A program made the translations under genes and the position numbers. Of a DNA stretch of 64,000 nucleotides, positions 24,398 to 35,075 are shown one piece after another (positions within the stretch are counted from its first letter, which is position 1; each line of letters begins with the position of its first letter). This DNA comes from Thermothelomyces thermophilus ATCC 42464 (lineage: Eukaryota; Ascomycota; Sordariomycetes; Sordariales; Chaetomiaceae), in assembly GCF_000226095.1 (NCBI RefSeq), contig NC_016476.1, positions 1,364,001 to 1,428,000 of the forward strand, written 5' to 3'. A model generated the notes under the pieces. It did no database searches. It was not told the origin of the DNA and saw only the letters and a program-made list of their open reading frames with translations.

Positions 24398-26734
24398 ATG
24401 CAGCCCGTCCCCAGAACGAGGCGCACGCCGCAAAACACACAACACACGTATGCATTGCCGGCTTTGACAAATCATGTACATGGTTGACTAATCATATACT
24501 CCTTCTTCCGGGCCTGCAGATACTCGCTCGGCCGACGGATACACGATGTAAAGACATACCCCGTCCGGTCGCCCCAGGGCGCGACCATCCTCATCTATGG
24601 TCACGAGAATGGCATCACCGTAGTTTGGCGCGGTGGTCGGAGACTCAAACCCGCAAAACAGTCGGCCAGCGAAAAGCAGAACGGCGCAAATTCCGAAAAC
24701 GCGGTCATGGTGATCGACTCCGACGACGAGACGCCGAGCTCAGCAGCCTTCGTCGACAAGCCCGAGTTCCTGGATACTCCGACCACCGATGCTCCCGTTC
24801 CCGAAATCACCCAGACCCTCGATCTTGCGCTGGGAACGGCGGTGCTTCACGTCGCGGTTTTGCCCATGGCGGCAACTTCCGCTGAGGATGCCGCCGGGAA
24901 CGGCGCCAACATACTGAAATCCAAGATCGTCTTCGCAGTAACATGTGCGACCACCGACGTCTACGTGATCACGCTGCCATTGACACCACCTTCACACGAG
25001 AGCAAGGCGCGGCCAGAACTACGGAAGAACCTGTTGGCGGGCAATGCAGGCACGGGGGTATGGGGAGAGACGCTTACTCTGCTGACGGGGCCGACCCGCC
25101 CGTGCGGAGGGCTCGCCATCACATTGGTGAAGCACAAGCCGGGTTCTCGGAGTAGGTCGACGGAACGCCCAGCAGGACAAGCCGCCCCGGCTACTCGGGT
25201 GATCGTTGCGGCACATTCGCGGGAAGCAAGCGGCATCCTACGCCTCTGGCACGTGGCTCTGGACGCGAAGCCTGGCACTGTCAACCGGGTCGAGCCATTC
25301 CAGACTGAATACCTGCCGTCGCCGCTGAGCAGCATCACCTTCAACCCGACCCACACCACACAGCTTCTCACTGTTACTTCCTCGCAAGCGGCTCGCATCT
25401 ACGACTATGCTACGGCCGCACTTCCTTCCGATGATGCCTCCGAAGGGCCCTTCCCGACCCAGGGCTCCTGGCTGTTGTCGCTCTATGCTCCCTTTGCCAG
25501 GGGCCCTTCGATGTCGACTACACGAAAACCGATCGTGGGTGCCGAATGGATCACCCACGGTCGCGCCATTCTCGTGCTTCTTGCCGATGGCCAATGGGGC
25601 ATCTGGGACATCGATGGTGCTAGCCCTTCAGCGGGCGGCACCGGCACTGGCAGTCTCTTCAGCAAGGCGAGTGCTGGGCTTCGCGGCTCAGCAATCACGA
25701 ATTTCTCGGTCTCTGGCCACCTCGAGGGAACCAGCCCTCTCCGAAATCCGGGGACTCAAAAGTCCTCCACCGCTCCGGGAGCAACCGGCGACTTCGTCCC
25801 CATGACGCCCCACGCGAGACGCGACGCCGTCACGTCTGCCACTGCTGGCGGGCCAGAAAAGTTAGCAACCGTGCGTGGCGGCATCACCGTTGCCCAGCTC
25901 GCGCCCCAAGGGACCGGACCCGGCGAGGAGAGCGCCGTGCTCTGGCTTGGAGGCACAGACCCCGTCGTCTCCGTCATCCCCGTGATCTCCCGCTTCTGGG
26001 ACTCACAACTCCGGCGTGCCGCCGGCGGTGGCGTCAACCTCTGGAGCGGTGCCCAGCCCACCCGCATGCTCCGCCTCGCGGACCTCGGCGCTGGGCTTCT
26101 CGGGGAGCGGTGTACCGGCGCGGCCGCCATTCCCAAACCCGGCCGGGCGGCCACCACGAACGGATCGTCGGCGGCAAAAGACGGCAGCAGTAACCGCGCC
26201 GAGGGCCTACCCATCGAGGTTCTCGTCCAAGGCGAAAGCCGCCTCGTGGTCGTTCACGAGAGCGAAGATTCGAGCTCGCTGACCAGCCGCCTTCTCGGCG
26301 CTCGCAGGAAGCCGCGGGCCGACCTCGGCCCGACCAGGGCTATCCTTGCTTACCCTCGTCCGGATCTGCCGGCCAGCAGCAACAACGTCTCGTTCAACCT
26401 CAGCATTGCCCAACCACGATCTAGAAAGACAGGCGGGCTGTTCCAGACACGCCTGCGCCCTTCCTCCGCCAAGGGATCGTTTGATCAGTCCGTGGACGTG
26501 CTGCCGTCGACCGAGGTTCCCGACGAGACTCAGTCGGCGCTCTCGAGCCAGCAGGGCATGATGTTTGTCAACGATCTCAGCTTTGCTGCTGACCAGCCGG
26601 ACGACGAACTCGAGGTGGAGGGCCGGGATATCGAGCAGGAACTGCTGGACATTATGGAGATTGACCGCGAGCTGGTGCAGATGGACCGTGAGCGGGAGAG
26701 AGGCACCAAGAGGGTCTTCTTCGAGGAGGACTGA
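24398..26734 (+). CDS. Nucleoporin Nup37-like (Y complex, WD-repeat type)
   Basis: Exon 1 is 24398-24447 (M-Q-P-V-P-R-T-R-R-T-P), followed by a 72-bp intron (24448-24519, GTATGC...GCAG) and exon 2 to 26734, giving 754 residues. Joining the exons yields Y-S-L-G-R-R-I-H-D-V-K-T-Y-P-V-R-S-P-Q-G and then I-L-I-Y-G-H-E-N-G-I-T-V-V-W-R-G-G-R-R, which I recognise as the start of the long Chaetomium-type Nup37. The first two thirds show beta-propeller-like blades, for example G-I-L-R-L-W-H-V-A-L and G-Q-W-G-I-W-D-I-D-G. The C-terminus is charged and probably helical (E-Q-E-L-L-D-I-M-E-I-D-R-E-L). Nup37 joins Nup120 in the Y-shaped scaffold of the nuclear pore. The identification rests on remembered family sequence. 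Confidence 0.82.
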
Positions 26735-27686
26735 AGACTCCCTCCGATTGTGGAAGGCTGGAGAAGAATGCTGAGTCGAGTCGAAGCAGTCTCGTACTCT
26801 TGTCACGGGAGCAGGAACAGGAGCCAGGGGCAGGAGCAGGCCACTTCGAACCGGGCCCATCCCGCGCGGTCGACCACCAAGGAACCCATGACGCTGTAGG
26901 ATACCCAACGGGCTACTAATGTTATCTAGCACGATCACGGAGAACGGGAAATGAACTATGTCTGTTTGTGTGTCAGCAGGGGCGCGGCCTGTTCCGGTAT
27001 ACCCGGAAGGCTTGTTCACCCGGCATCTTTACTTCTGTCCCTTTCCCCCCCTACCCTTCCCATTGAGCATTCCGCACGGCGTGGTGGAGCACAAGGCGAG
27101 ATCCATCCTTGATCCAGCTCTGTATTCCGAGCGGTAGAGCAAACATGGGGCCTCAAACTCGGCTGTTGAACGCAGCCAAATCGAGTCCGCCGGCGTCGCT
27201 TGAGCAGCTGCAGCGGCAGTTCGTTATCGCATTTTTGACCAAATGTTCTGCCCCGGCCCCGGCCTGTCCGCGCCTCCGTCCTTAGATGGAGGAAGGAGGA
27301 CGGGGAGCTTACGAGGCCGGGGGGGTCGTGGCGTCGGTACATACAATGCATTATTACATTTCGTCTCGCCACTTTCTCCGTCCTCTCCCCCCCATTTTCC
27401 TAGTGCTTGCCGATGACAGAAGGCGACTTGTGTACCACACATTGCTTTGTGATCCGGACGTCGTCCATATCTCAAGTCGTGTTCGATCCAGACTTGAGCA
27501 GCAAAATTCCGCGAGGACCCCATTACTTATCTCGACACCCCACGGCACCCCACCAACGTCTTTTCCTTGCCATTGAACCCTCCAAGCCATGGGCAAAAAC
27601 ATAAAGAGAGAAGAAGCAGAGAAGAAACGAAACCAACCACCTTCCATCACGGTAACTCTCTCTTCTTCTTCTTCTTCTTCTTCTTC
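26735..27686. other. Region between convergent genes
   Basis: The nucleoporin and the minus-strand LEA-like gene converge here, so both 3' ends lie in this segment. A CTT repeat at 27659-27686 abuts the LEA-like stop codon. Open frames on both strands lack domains. Confidence 0.5.
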
Positions 27687-28296
27687 CTAAGACAGCTTCT
27701 CCTTAACCTCCCCCTTCACCTCCCGCGCCTTCCCTTCCACTTCCTCCTTGACCCCGCGCGCCTTGCCCTTGGCCTCGCCCGCCACCCCCTTGGCCTCGCC
27801 GGCGAGCGAGCTCGCCTTGTCCTTGGCCTGGCCCGCCACCTCGCCGCGCAGCTCGGCCGCCTTGCCCGTGACCTTGCCCTGCTTGATGTCGGACGCGGCT
27901 TCTTTCATCTTGTTGGCGTATTCCGCTGTGAAGGGGGGGAAGGAGTCGGTCAGTTCTCTCTTATTATCTCTCTTTGCTTTTTTTGGTGCTTTGTGCCGGG
28001 GAGAGGAGCTGTAGTGGAATGGCGGTTCCAAAAAAAAGGGGGGGGGGGAGAGGGGGTGGAAGTCACGTACTGCCAATGTTGATGCCGTCTACCAACTTAT
28101 CGGAGACCTTGCGGTCCACAGTCTTGAGGGTCTCCTTGGCCGCCTCGACGGTGGATTTTTGATGACGGGCCGTGGTGGTGAAGGCGGCGCGGGAGAGGGT
28201 AGTTGTGGAGGAGGAGGAGGAGAAGGAGGAGGTGGTGGTGGTGGTAGTTACCACGCGCCGGGCCACGGCTGCTGTTTTTTGTGTGAGGCCCGACAT
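27687..28296 (-). CDS. LEA-like small protein, likely mitochondrial
   Basis: Exon 1 is 28296-28071 and exon 2 is 27925-27687, with a 145-bp intron (GTACGT donor, ACAG acceptor), giving 154 residues. The N-terminus is rich in Ser, Thr, Arg and Ala with no acids (A-A-V-A-R-R-V-V, then S-R-A-A-F-T-T-T-A-R-H), as in mitochondrial presequences. The second half is built of short amphipathic repeats such as G-K-A-A-E-L-R-G-E-V, G-E-A-K-G-V-A-G-E-A-K-G-K-A and G-K-A-R-E-V-K-G-E-V, like late embryogenesis abundant (LEA) proteins. Such proteins form helices on drying or on membranes and are linked to stress tolerance. Import into mitochondria and any stress role are inferred. Confidence 0.78.
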
Positions 28297-29128
28297 TGTG
28301 ATTTCTAGATGTGTGATGTTGTTCCTTTGACGGTATAACTGATGGTAAGAAAAACTCGGAACTTTTTGAGGACAGGAATGGACTGGAATAGGATTTCCGT
28401 TGTTGTTGAAGCTCTAACGAACTGTCAAAGAAAACTGTCAAAATGTTGCACCAAAGTTTGGCTGGCGACTTATTAAGGGGTCCTCTTGGTGGTGGTGGTG
28501 GTGATGTCATAGTTGATGATGGCACGGTGATCTGAGCAGCCACCGAGAGCAGGGGCGTGGCGGGTTAACCGATGACGATTGCTTGTGGGGGAGTCTTGCA
28601 GAAAGGAAAGAGCTGCAACCGAAACCGGATTGTAGCTATACTCATCTTGACTAATGCGTATGTTATATACTCCGGATAGCATTTGAGAATTGGAAAGCTC
28701 TACCCCTGACTTGGAGGTGTTAAATGTAGTCGTGAAGCTACGGAGCTCCAGTCTGAGCTTCCGCGAGTGACTGGCTACAGCACTGAGATTTCTGGACGAG
28801 GATTGCTTCAATGACTGAGCTTGGTAACATCTGGTATCGTCTAAACGCGAAGGTGTGCGAGAACATAGGGAGGCCGGGAGAATAAACGTAACATAACATG
28901 GTGCCTGACTTCACAGGCTGGCCTCTTTCTCGCTGGAGGAGATGTAACCAGCGAAGCAGGGTATGCTGCCCAGGCTGCTTCGAGAACTAGTCTCGATATT
29001 TTACATCATTGGATGTCGAACGACTGCGGTGATACGCATGCCGTCGGTTTTTTCTCCCACGATCCACTCACGCCGACGGGTTTTTCTCCATCTTCGCGAC
29101 CCAATTAACTATCCGCCCATGCCGACCA
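28297..29128. other. Spacer: LEA-like promoter and hydratase 3' end
   Basis: No convincing gene. Short minus-strand frames at 28473-28811 have no domain features. Confidence 0.45.
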
Positions 29129-30318
29129 TCACCTCCCCTTGAAGACAGGCTTCCTCTTTTCCGCAAACGCGCGCAGCGCCTCGTCCCGATCCTCCGTCCC
29201 GACCACCCGCTCGTACATCTGATTCTCGACCGCCTCTCTCGGCTCCTCGACGGCGCGGATCGCGGCGCGGATCGCGATCGGCCCGCCCTCGCAGATCTCG
29301 GTGGCCAGCCGGACCGCCTCGCTCAGCGCGGCGCGGCGCGCCACGTCCAGCACCGCCTTCTCGCGCGCGCTGTCCTCCATGGCGTCCCACTCCTTGGCCT
29401 GCTCCTCGCTCTCGGGGGCCACCTCGACCAGGCGGTCCGCCAGCCCCAGAAAGTACGCCTCGGGCGCCGACACGCGCCGGCCCGTCAGGATGAGGTCGCG
29501 GGCCCGCGGGATGCCGATCAGGGCCGGCAGGCGGTAGGTGCCGCCGGCGCCGGGGATGATGCCCAGGCGGGTCTCGGGCAGGCCGACGACGGCGTTGGAG
29601 GTGAGCACGCGGAAGTGGGTGGCCAGGGCCAGCTCGAGGCCGCCGCCGAGGGCGAGGGAGGAGATGGCGGAGATGGTGGGGATGGGCAGGGCGGAGAGGG
29701 AGGTGAGGGTCGTGCGGAGGTTGAGGAGAAACGCGGCGGTTCTAGATTCGGGAGGGGAAGAGAGGAAGAAAAAAAAAGAGGGAGAGAGATGTCAGCTGAG
29801 CGGAGCGGAGGAGAAAGAGAGGGGGGAGTTTAGTCTTAAAAAGACTACTTTCCGGAAAGGACAGGGGCGTCGACTTGGCTTGATGGCTCGACTTACTCCT
29901 CTTGGGTGAAGGACTTGCGCTCTTTCAGGTCTGCGCCGGCACAAAAGGATGTGTCAACCGCTGAGGCGAGAATCAGGGCTCTTGTTGGGCCCTTTTGGTC
30001 ATCACCCGCCACGCCGCCGAAGCGCTTGTTCCACGACGGGGTCGGAAGTTCCTCCCCCGTCGCGGCGTCGTACTGTTCGTGTACAGCGTCGATCTCGTCG
30101 CGAAGAGAGGATAGTAGCGCTCGCGATATGGCATTGCGCGCCGCAGGCCGGTTGAGCTCGAGGATGCGAATGTGACCCGAATTGGGCGCGGGAAGGTTCG
30201 TGACGCGGATGAGGGGTCCCGTGTTGGCCTCGGTCGAGTATCGCACGTGCCGTACAACCGATCGCCCGATTCGCAGGGCCGCGGACGCATTGAGCGTCAG
30301 GGTGAATCTCGGAGGCAT
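29129..30318 (-). CDS. Enoyl-CoA hydratase family, methylglutaconyl-CoA hydratase-like
   Basis: Exon 1 is 30318-29897 and exon 2 is 29741-29129, with a 155-bp intron (GTAAGT...CTAG), giving 344 residues. An in-frame ATG at 30354 would add 12. The N-terminus (M-P-P-R-F-T-L-T-L-N-A-S-A-A-L-R-I-G-R) fits a mitochondrial presequence. Crotonase features are clear: L-N-R-P-A-A-R-N-A-I-S near the start, F-C-A-G-A-D-L-K-E-R for the first oxyanion-hole strand, A-L-G-G-G-L-E-L-A-L-A for the second, then L-P-E-T-R-L-G-I-I-P-G-A-G-G-T with the catalytic Glu and G-L-A-D-R-L-V. The C-A-G-A-D-L-K-E-R motif and order match AUH-type enzymes of leucine breakdown. A general enoyl-CoA hydratase role cannot be excluded. 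Confidence 0.88.
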
Positions 30319-31900
30319 GTTTGAGGAGTGTTGTCTGATTGATACGCGGAGCACCTCGATTTGTTACCAGGAGCAGAGGTGAGCTCGGTCAAAGAGATGT
30401 CTGCCTCGTTGCTCGTTTGCTGCTGCGGGATGACGTCCAGGCCGGACTCGGTTAACGTCGGCAGCATCCAACCAAAGCCGGCTGAAGGTTGCTTGCTGAG
30501 CAGGTACGGAGGAACCTTGGTACTGTACATTCGACAACGGCAACCCTAACCCAGACCATGAGCACGGTGCTTGGCGCGCTCGGCACGCTACCCCAAAAGC
30601 AGCAGCAGCTCGTTTCACAACCCACCCGACCCCCTCATCTGCTCGAAACGATGAAACGGAGAACGAAGCAGAGAGCCGACGCCAAGATGAAGGTGGCAAG
30701 ACTTGATGGCGTTCCTCCGGCGTTCCTCCTGCTTCTACCATGACAACACAGCCCCTCGGTTGCCTCGCAGCCCCCAAACAACAGTTACACTCGTCACACG
30801 CTGAAACTTTTTTGAGTTTCTCACGGGGAGGCCCTTGGAACACCTACACTTCTGTCGAGAAGAGCGACAGCAACACGGTTTGGAGGGAGCCGAGCACCAA
30901 GATCTGCGCTTGCTTCCCCCATTTCGCCCAACTTCCATTTACGGAAACGAGCCGAATCTGCCATCGGCTTGTTTCAATTTGGGACTTTTGGGGCGCCAAA
31001 AAGCGGGAAGGGACGGCGACAATCCGGCTATATTGACCTGATCTGCTGACTTCCGCGGATCAGCGACCACCGCCCAAGGCTGGGCGGCGTGCGGGGGAAC
31101 GAGGGTCGTCGGGACACCACCTTGTCAGGTATTACACTACAAGTGAAATGAGAGGGAGACAACAGCGAGTGAATTTGTCATTTTAGAATTCCCGTCTATG
31201 ACCTAGGTAATTCGTAATCCGTAGTTCCCAAACCACCCCCCCTTTACCAAACCGTTGCTGCCACAGATAGATAGAAGCAAATACAAAAAAGGAGCGGACT
31301 CACGTAGGCACTGGAAGTCATGCAAGTTCCGCCTCTGCCTGCCTGCCCTCTCAGGAAGCTCGATCGCTCGCCTAATGGACCGCTTGTTGAAAGCACCGAC
31401 AAGGTCGTCACGGCTGACGGGCCGCATGCGAGGGAGTGTCATCACAATACACCCATGGAGACCGAAACGACGCCTTAAAGTAGATTCTGTCCCCATTGAA
31501 TACTGCAAGTCGATCGTTCCGAAAGAAAAAGGCTGCGAGGCCGGGCGGACGGCGTAGAGAACGGCGCCAGGGCCCCGGGTACTGGTCTAAATAGTGTAGC
31601 GAAGGAGAGAGGGAGAGGCTGCGCAGGCACACCGAGGGTCCGGCCGCCTCGTCAACGCAACGGTGGCGTACCCCGGACGTGCTCGCGCTGGCCGTACAAA
31701 CAAAAAAGAGAAGACGCCCCCAGGTAGGTCCCGTTCGTGTGATAGTTGTGAGCTCGATCCGCCACCAAGTGTGCGAGAAGACTCGGAGAATACCCTCTCC
31801 CCCACCCTTACCACCCTTCCCCAAAACGCCGTTTATGCTGCTACTGTCAAAAGTAAAATTCAGGGCGAGTTCGTTTGTCGTCATCACTGGAGCGGTGCAA
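30319..31900. other. Intergenic region without a recognised gene
   Basis: It contains the hydratase promoter and the 3' end of the WSC-domain gene. Frames on both strands (for example 31408-31947 minus) have no domain features and overlap spliced WSC sequence. Confidence 0.45.
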
Positions 31901-32889
31901 TCATGCATTGGTGACCTGGGTTCAGTCAGCACATCTTGCCGTCCCAAAAAACAGTATGCAGGGTGAGACCTACGCGAAGGATCCTCCTGGAATAGTCTTG
32001 ATTGTCGGCGATGCTGCCGTCGCTCATCCTCCGCGCAGCCAGGATCGGGTCCAGGCGGGAATCTGACATTGACGTGCCCCCGCTGCTGCGGGGTGTCTTG
32101 CCGATGAAGGCGTTGACTGCCGCGTTGCGACGGTGCTCTTCCTCGATCTCCTTGTTCCGCTTACGGCGCATGTACACGAAGCCGCCGCCAATGAGGGCCG
32201 CAACAACGACGACCCCCACAACAACACCAGCAGCAACACCGGCGACATTGGTGCCTCCGCCTTTGTCCTCGTCAGCGTCGGAACTGCTTGTGGGCGACGC
32301 CGTGACGATCAGTGTCTTCTCCGGTTCTGACGTGTGTGTTGGCGTCGCGGTGGACGACGAGGAAGTGGACGACTTCTGGTCCTCCATATACTTCACGGCG
32401 AGGTTAACACCGGTATTGTAAATAGTCCAATAATCAATGCCGCCGCCTAACCGGTTTGTTAACTCTCCCAACGCTTTTGACAGTCCAAAACATGTTGTAC
32501 TCACAAGCATGTTGGCCGAAGCCGGTGCAGCCGACATCGCAGTTGTCGTCGTCCACCAGGTCTGATTTGGGCGGGTAAACATAGCCGCACCAGCACTGGT
32601 TTCCGCCCGACGACCCGGCCGCGGTATAACCCTTTGACGCGCAGATATCCTTGCCACACTTGTCGATGCTGTTGAATTCTGGCGTGTCCACCATCGTCAT
32701 GTTGCCCGCCGACTTGAAGCAGCCTTGCACTGTGGGTGCGCCCAGCGTAGGCGGTTCGATTGGTTGTTCCTTCCCCTTCACATAGCGGTTGACGATATTG
32801 TTGCGCTTCCAATGCCTGAACGACAGCGGGTTGTCTGGCAGCGCGTCGGCAAGAGCGACGAGCGCTGCGGCAAAAACCATCGACTTCAT
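31901..32889 (-). CDS. WSC-domain cell-wall stress sensor (Wsc-like)
   Basis: Exons are 32889-32505, 32446-31974 and 31915-31901, giving 290 residues. The last exon is only 15 nt (V-T-N-A-stop). Order: signal peptide (M-K-S-M-V-F-A-A-A-L-V-A-L-A-D-A); a WSC domain with eight Cys including G-C-F-K-S, C-G-K-D-I-C-A-S-K-G-Y and Q-C-W-C-G; a short Ser/Thr-rich stem; a transmembrane helix of Val, Ala and Gly (near 32200-32260); basic residues R-R-K-R-N-K; and a cytoplasmic tail with R-R-M-S-D-G-S-I-A-D-N and D-Y-S-R-R-I-L-R-V-T-N-A. That tail matches the conserved end of Wsc1-type sensors, which passes wall stress to the Rho1/cell-integrity pathway. The tail match confirms the micro-exon. The Ser/Thr stem is short compared with yeast Wsc1. 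Confidence 0.92.
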
Positions 32890-34695
32890 CGTGGGATCGG
32901 GTGTCGCTACCGTATCAGGCGTTTTTAACGCAGTCTAGTGTGTACTGGAGCCGGACGGACGCGATGCTTCTCGTATCTCGGTGCGGCTTCTTCGGGACCT
33001 TCCAATCGACAAAGAGGCAAAATGTCTCGGCTGTCGTCGACCAGCGGCTCACAGCTTCCTTCCAAATGCCACCTTGTCCCGAATTCGACAAAATGAATAT
33101 ATGGGTTCAACACCCCAGAAGAATGAAAATCAGAGCTTCGATGGATGAACGAGTGTAGCGGGGTGGGTTTCGTTGTAATTTTGCCGGTATCTGTTTGTGT
33201 TTCCTTCTCAGCGGCCTGGCGCTACAGCTGAGACGACATTTCCCGGCTTCCGCAGCGTGCTGAAGTGCAGCGATGCGAGATGGAGGTTCACGAGATACCT
33301 ATCCCCTTGGGGTTGAGAGAGGTGGAGTGAGGACGTACTCGATGGCTCAAAGGAGTGACTTGAAGGGAATGACAGTGATTTTGTTTGCAAGGACGAAATC
33401 GGGTGAGGAGGGAGACGCAAAGGCCCTCGTGCGACGAGCCACAGGGGAAGCGAGCGAAATTGCACTGGGTCCCTCGGGTCGACACCAGGGCGGTTCCTGC
33501 ACAAGGATCCCTGGCTCTTCCCACCATTCCTTGTTATCACAAATCAAGGCACCGCCGGTTCATCCCCTGATGCCAATCCGTATTCGGACTAGTCTGGGAC
33601 CCCCACAGCAGCAGGTACGGCCAATCATGCACTGTGTCGTTTACAAGAAATGACTGGCAGCTGGCGATTGGGTCAAGAGAACGCGCCATCCCGATCCAAT
33701 TTCGGGGGACTTGTCGATCGTTGAGAGGGAAGCCGGAGCCACTGCAGGTGCTGTGCGGCACCGCGGACCAGTTCCTGTTAAGACTCCGGTCCATAATAGC
33801 ATGCATTGCACACACAGTATTACAGTCTCTCAAGTAGTTACCCCTACGGCGCTTTTCACGTGATATGTTCGGTGTGCACAGTATTCTGGACACGGTGATG
33901 AGCTAGTTTTTGAGCCGGTCGTGTTACACGCCATCTTGTTGGTGTACCATAGATGCACTATTTCGTACACAAACGATTATGTGAATCCTTTAACGTGATA
34001 ACAGACAGTTACCCGGCTTGTTCAGGTCATCAGCCGGATAAAATCACGCCCCTTGCCGTTTCCTCGATTGGAAGAAGCAAGCGTGGCCGTGTGCGTGAGT
34101 GGGAGGCCAGACCTGCCACCGAAGCTCCACCAGAGTTCTGGCCTCGGTTGCTTGTCACTCTTTGCGCTGGCGTCGGCCAGGGTGGGACGATTTGAAACAA
34201 AAAAACATGGGGCCGAGAGAGCGAAAAAGGGATGGGGAGGGGGAGGGGGTAACCTTTTTGTGTTCCGTCTTACATTTTTGTCTTTTTTGGCTTTTCTGGC
34301 ATCTCCTGTAGTACTCAGGCAGAAAGGTTCCAGCGAATCTTGATCGGGTCAAACAGAGTACAAGACAGCCTCTCCTCTATCCATCGATTTTTTGACTTCG
34401 TCGTGACTATTCTTGGGGTTGCCCCTTTGGAGCGGAATGAAAACGCGCCGACTGAACACGAAGCACTGCTCCGGAGATTCCGCAGGACAGCTTAGTTTTC
34501 AGACTTGCACGGCGGGGTGGCTGCAAAGCCATTTCCCGCGCTGCATATTCCCGCGCTGCACAGCCTCGATATTCAGAGCACAACGGGAAGGATCCGTTTA
34601 CTATTGGATCTGTCCAAAGTTAGCGATGCCACCGAATTCGAGAACAGTCGTTTACTGTTATGGGAACTGCTATGATGCAAACTTGATTATCCACC

Positions 34696-34757
<62 letters not shown>

Positions 34758-35075
34758 GTCTTACTCTCATTTGATCCAGCTTTCCCTCCGACATCAAGAC
34801 TGTACCGTGTATAACACTGTAATCAATGCTCACCGAGACACGTCGTTAACACACCAATGGACGGCAACCATCGTGTAACTATGATGACTCTGCAGAGGAC
34901 AACTCGACTATCTACACTAGATAGTTCAATCAATCTGCTCACAGAGTAGTGCCGAGCCAACATTGTCAGGTACCCGATTTCGCCGCCTCTCGCGGCCAAA
35001 CACAATCCTCCTGCAGGGTACTCCGGAAACGAAGTATTACCTCCTTACTCCACAGCATGAACTTTTAACTCCCCC
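32890..35075. other. Intergenic region with a T60 tract
   Basis: About 2.2 kb with no convincing gene. It holds the WSC gene promoter at its left end and the 3' end of the MYND gene at its right end. Confidence 0.45.
34697..34756. repeat. Homopolymer of 60 T
   Basis: An uninterrupted run of sixty T on the plus strand. It could be the A tail of a retroposed sequence on the minus strand, a poly(dA:dT) nucleosome-free element, or an assembly artefact. I see no recognisable element next to it. Confidence 0.9.

Noticed and set aside
33208-34352. Several 60-130-codon frames on both strands
   Set aside because: They overlap one another, lack motifs and show no in-phase splice sites.
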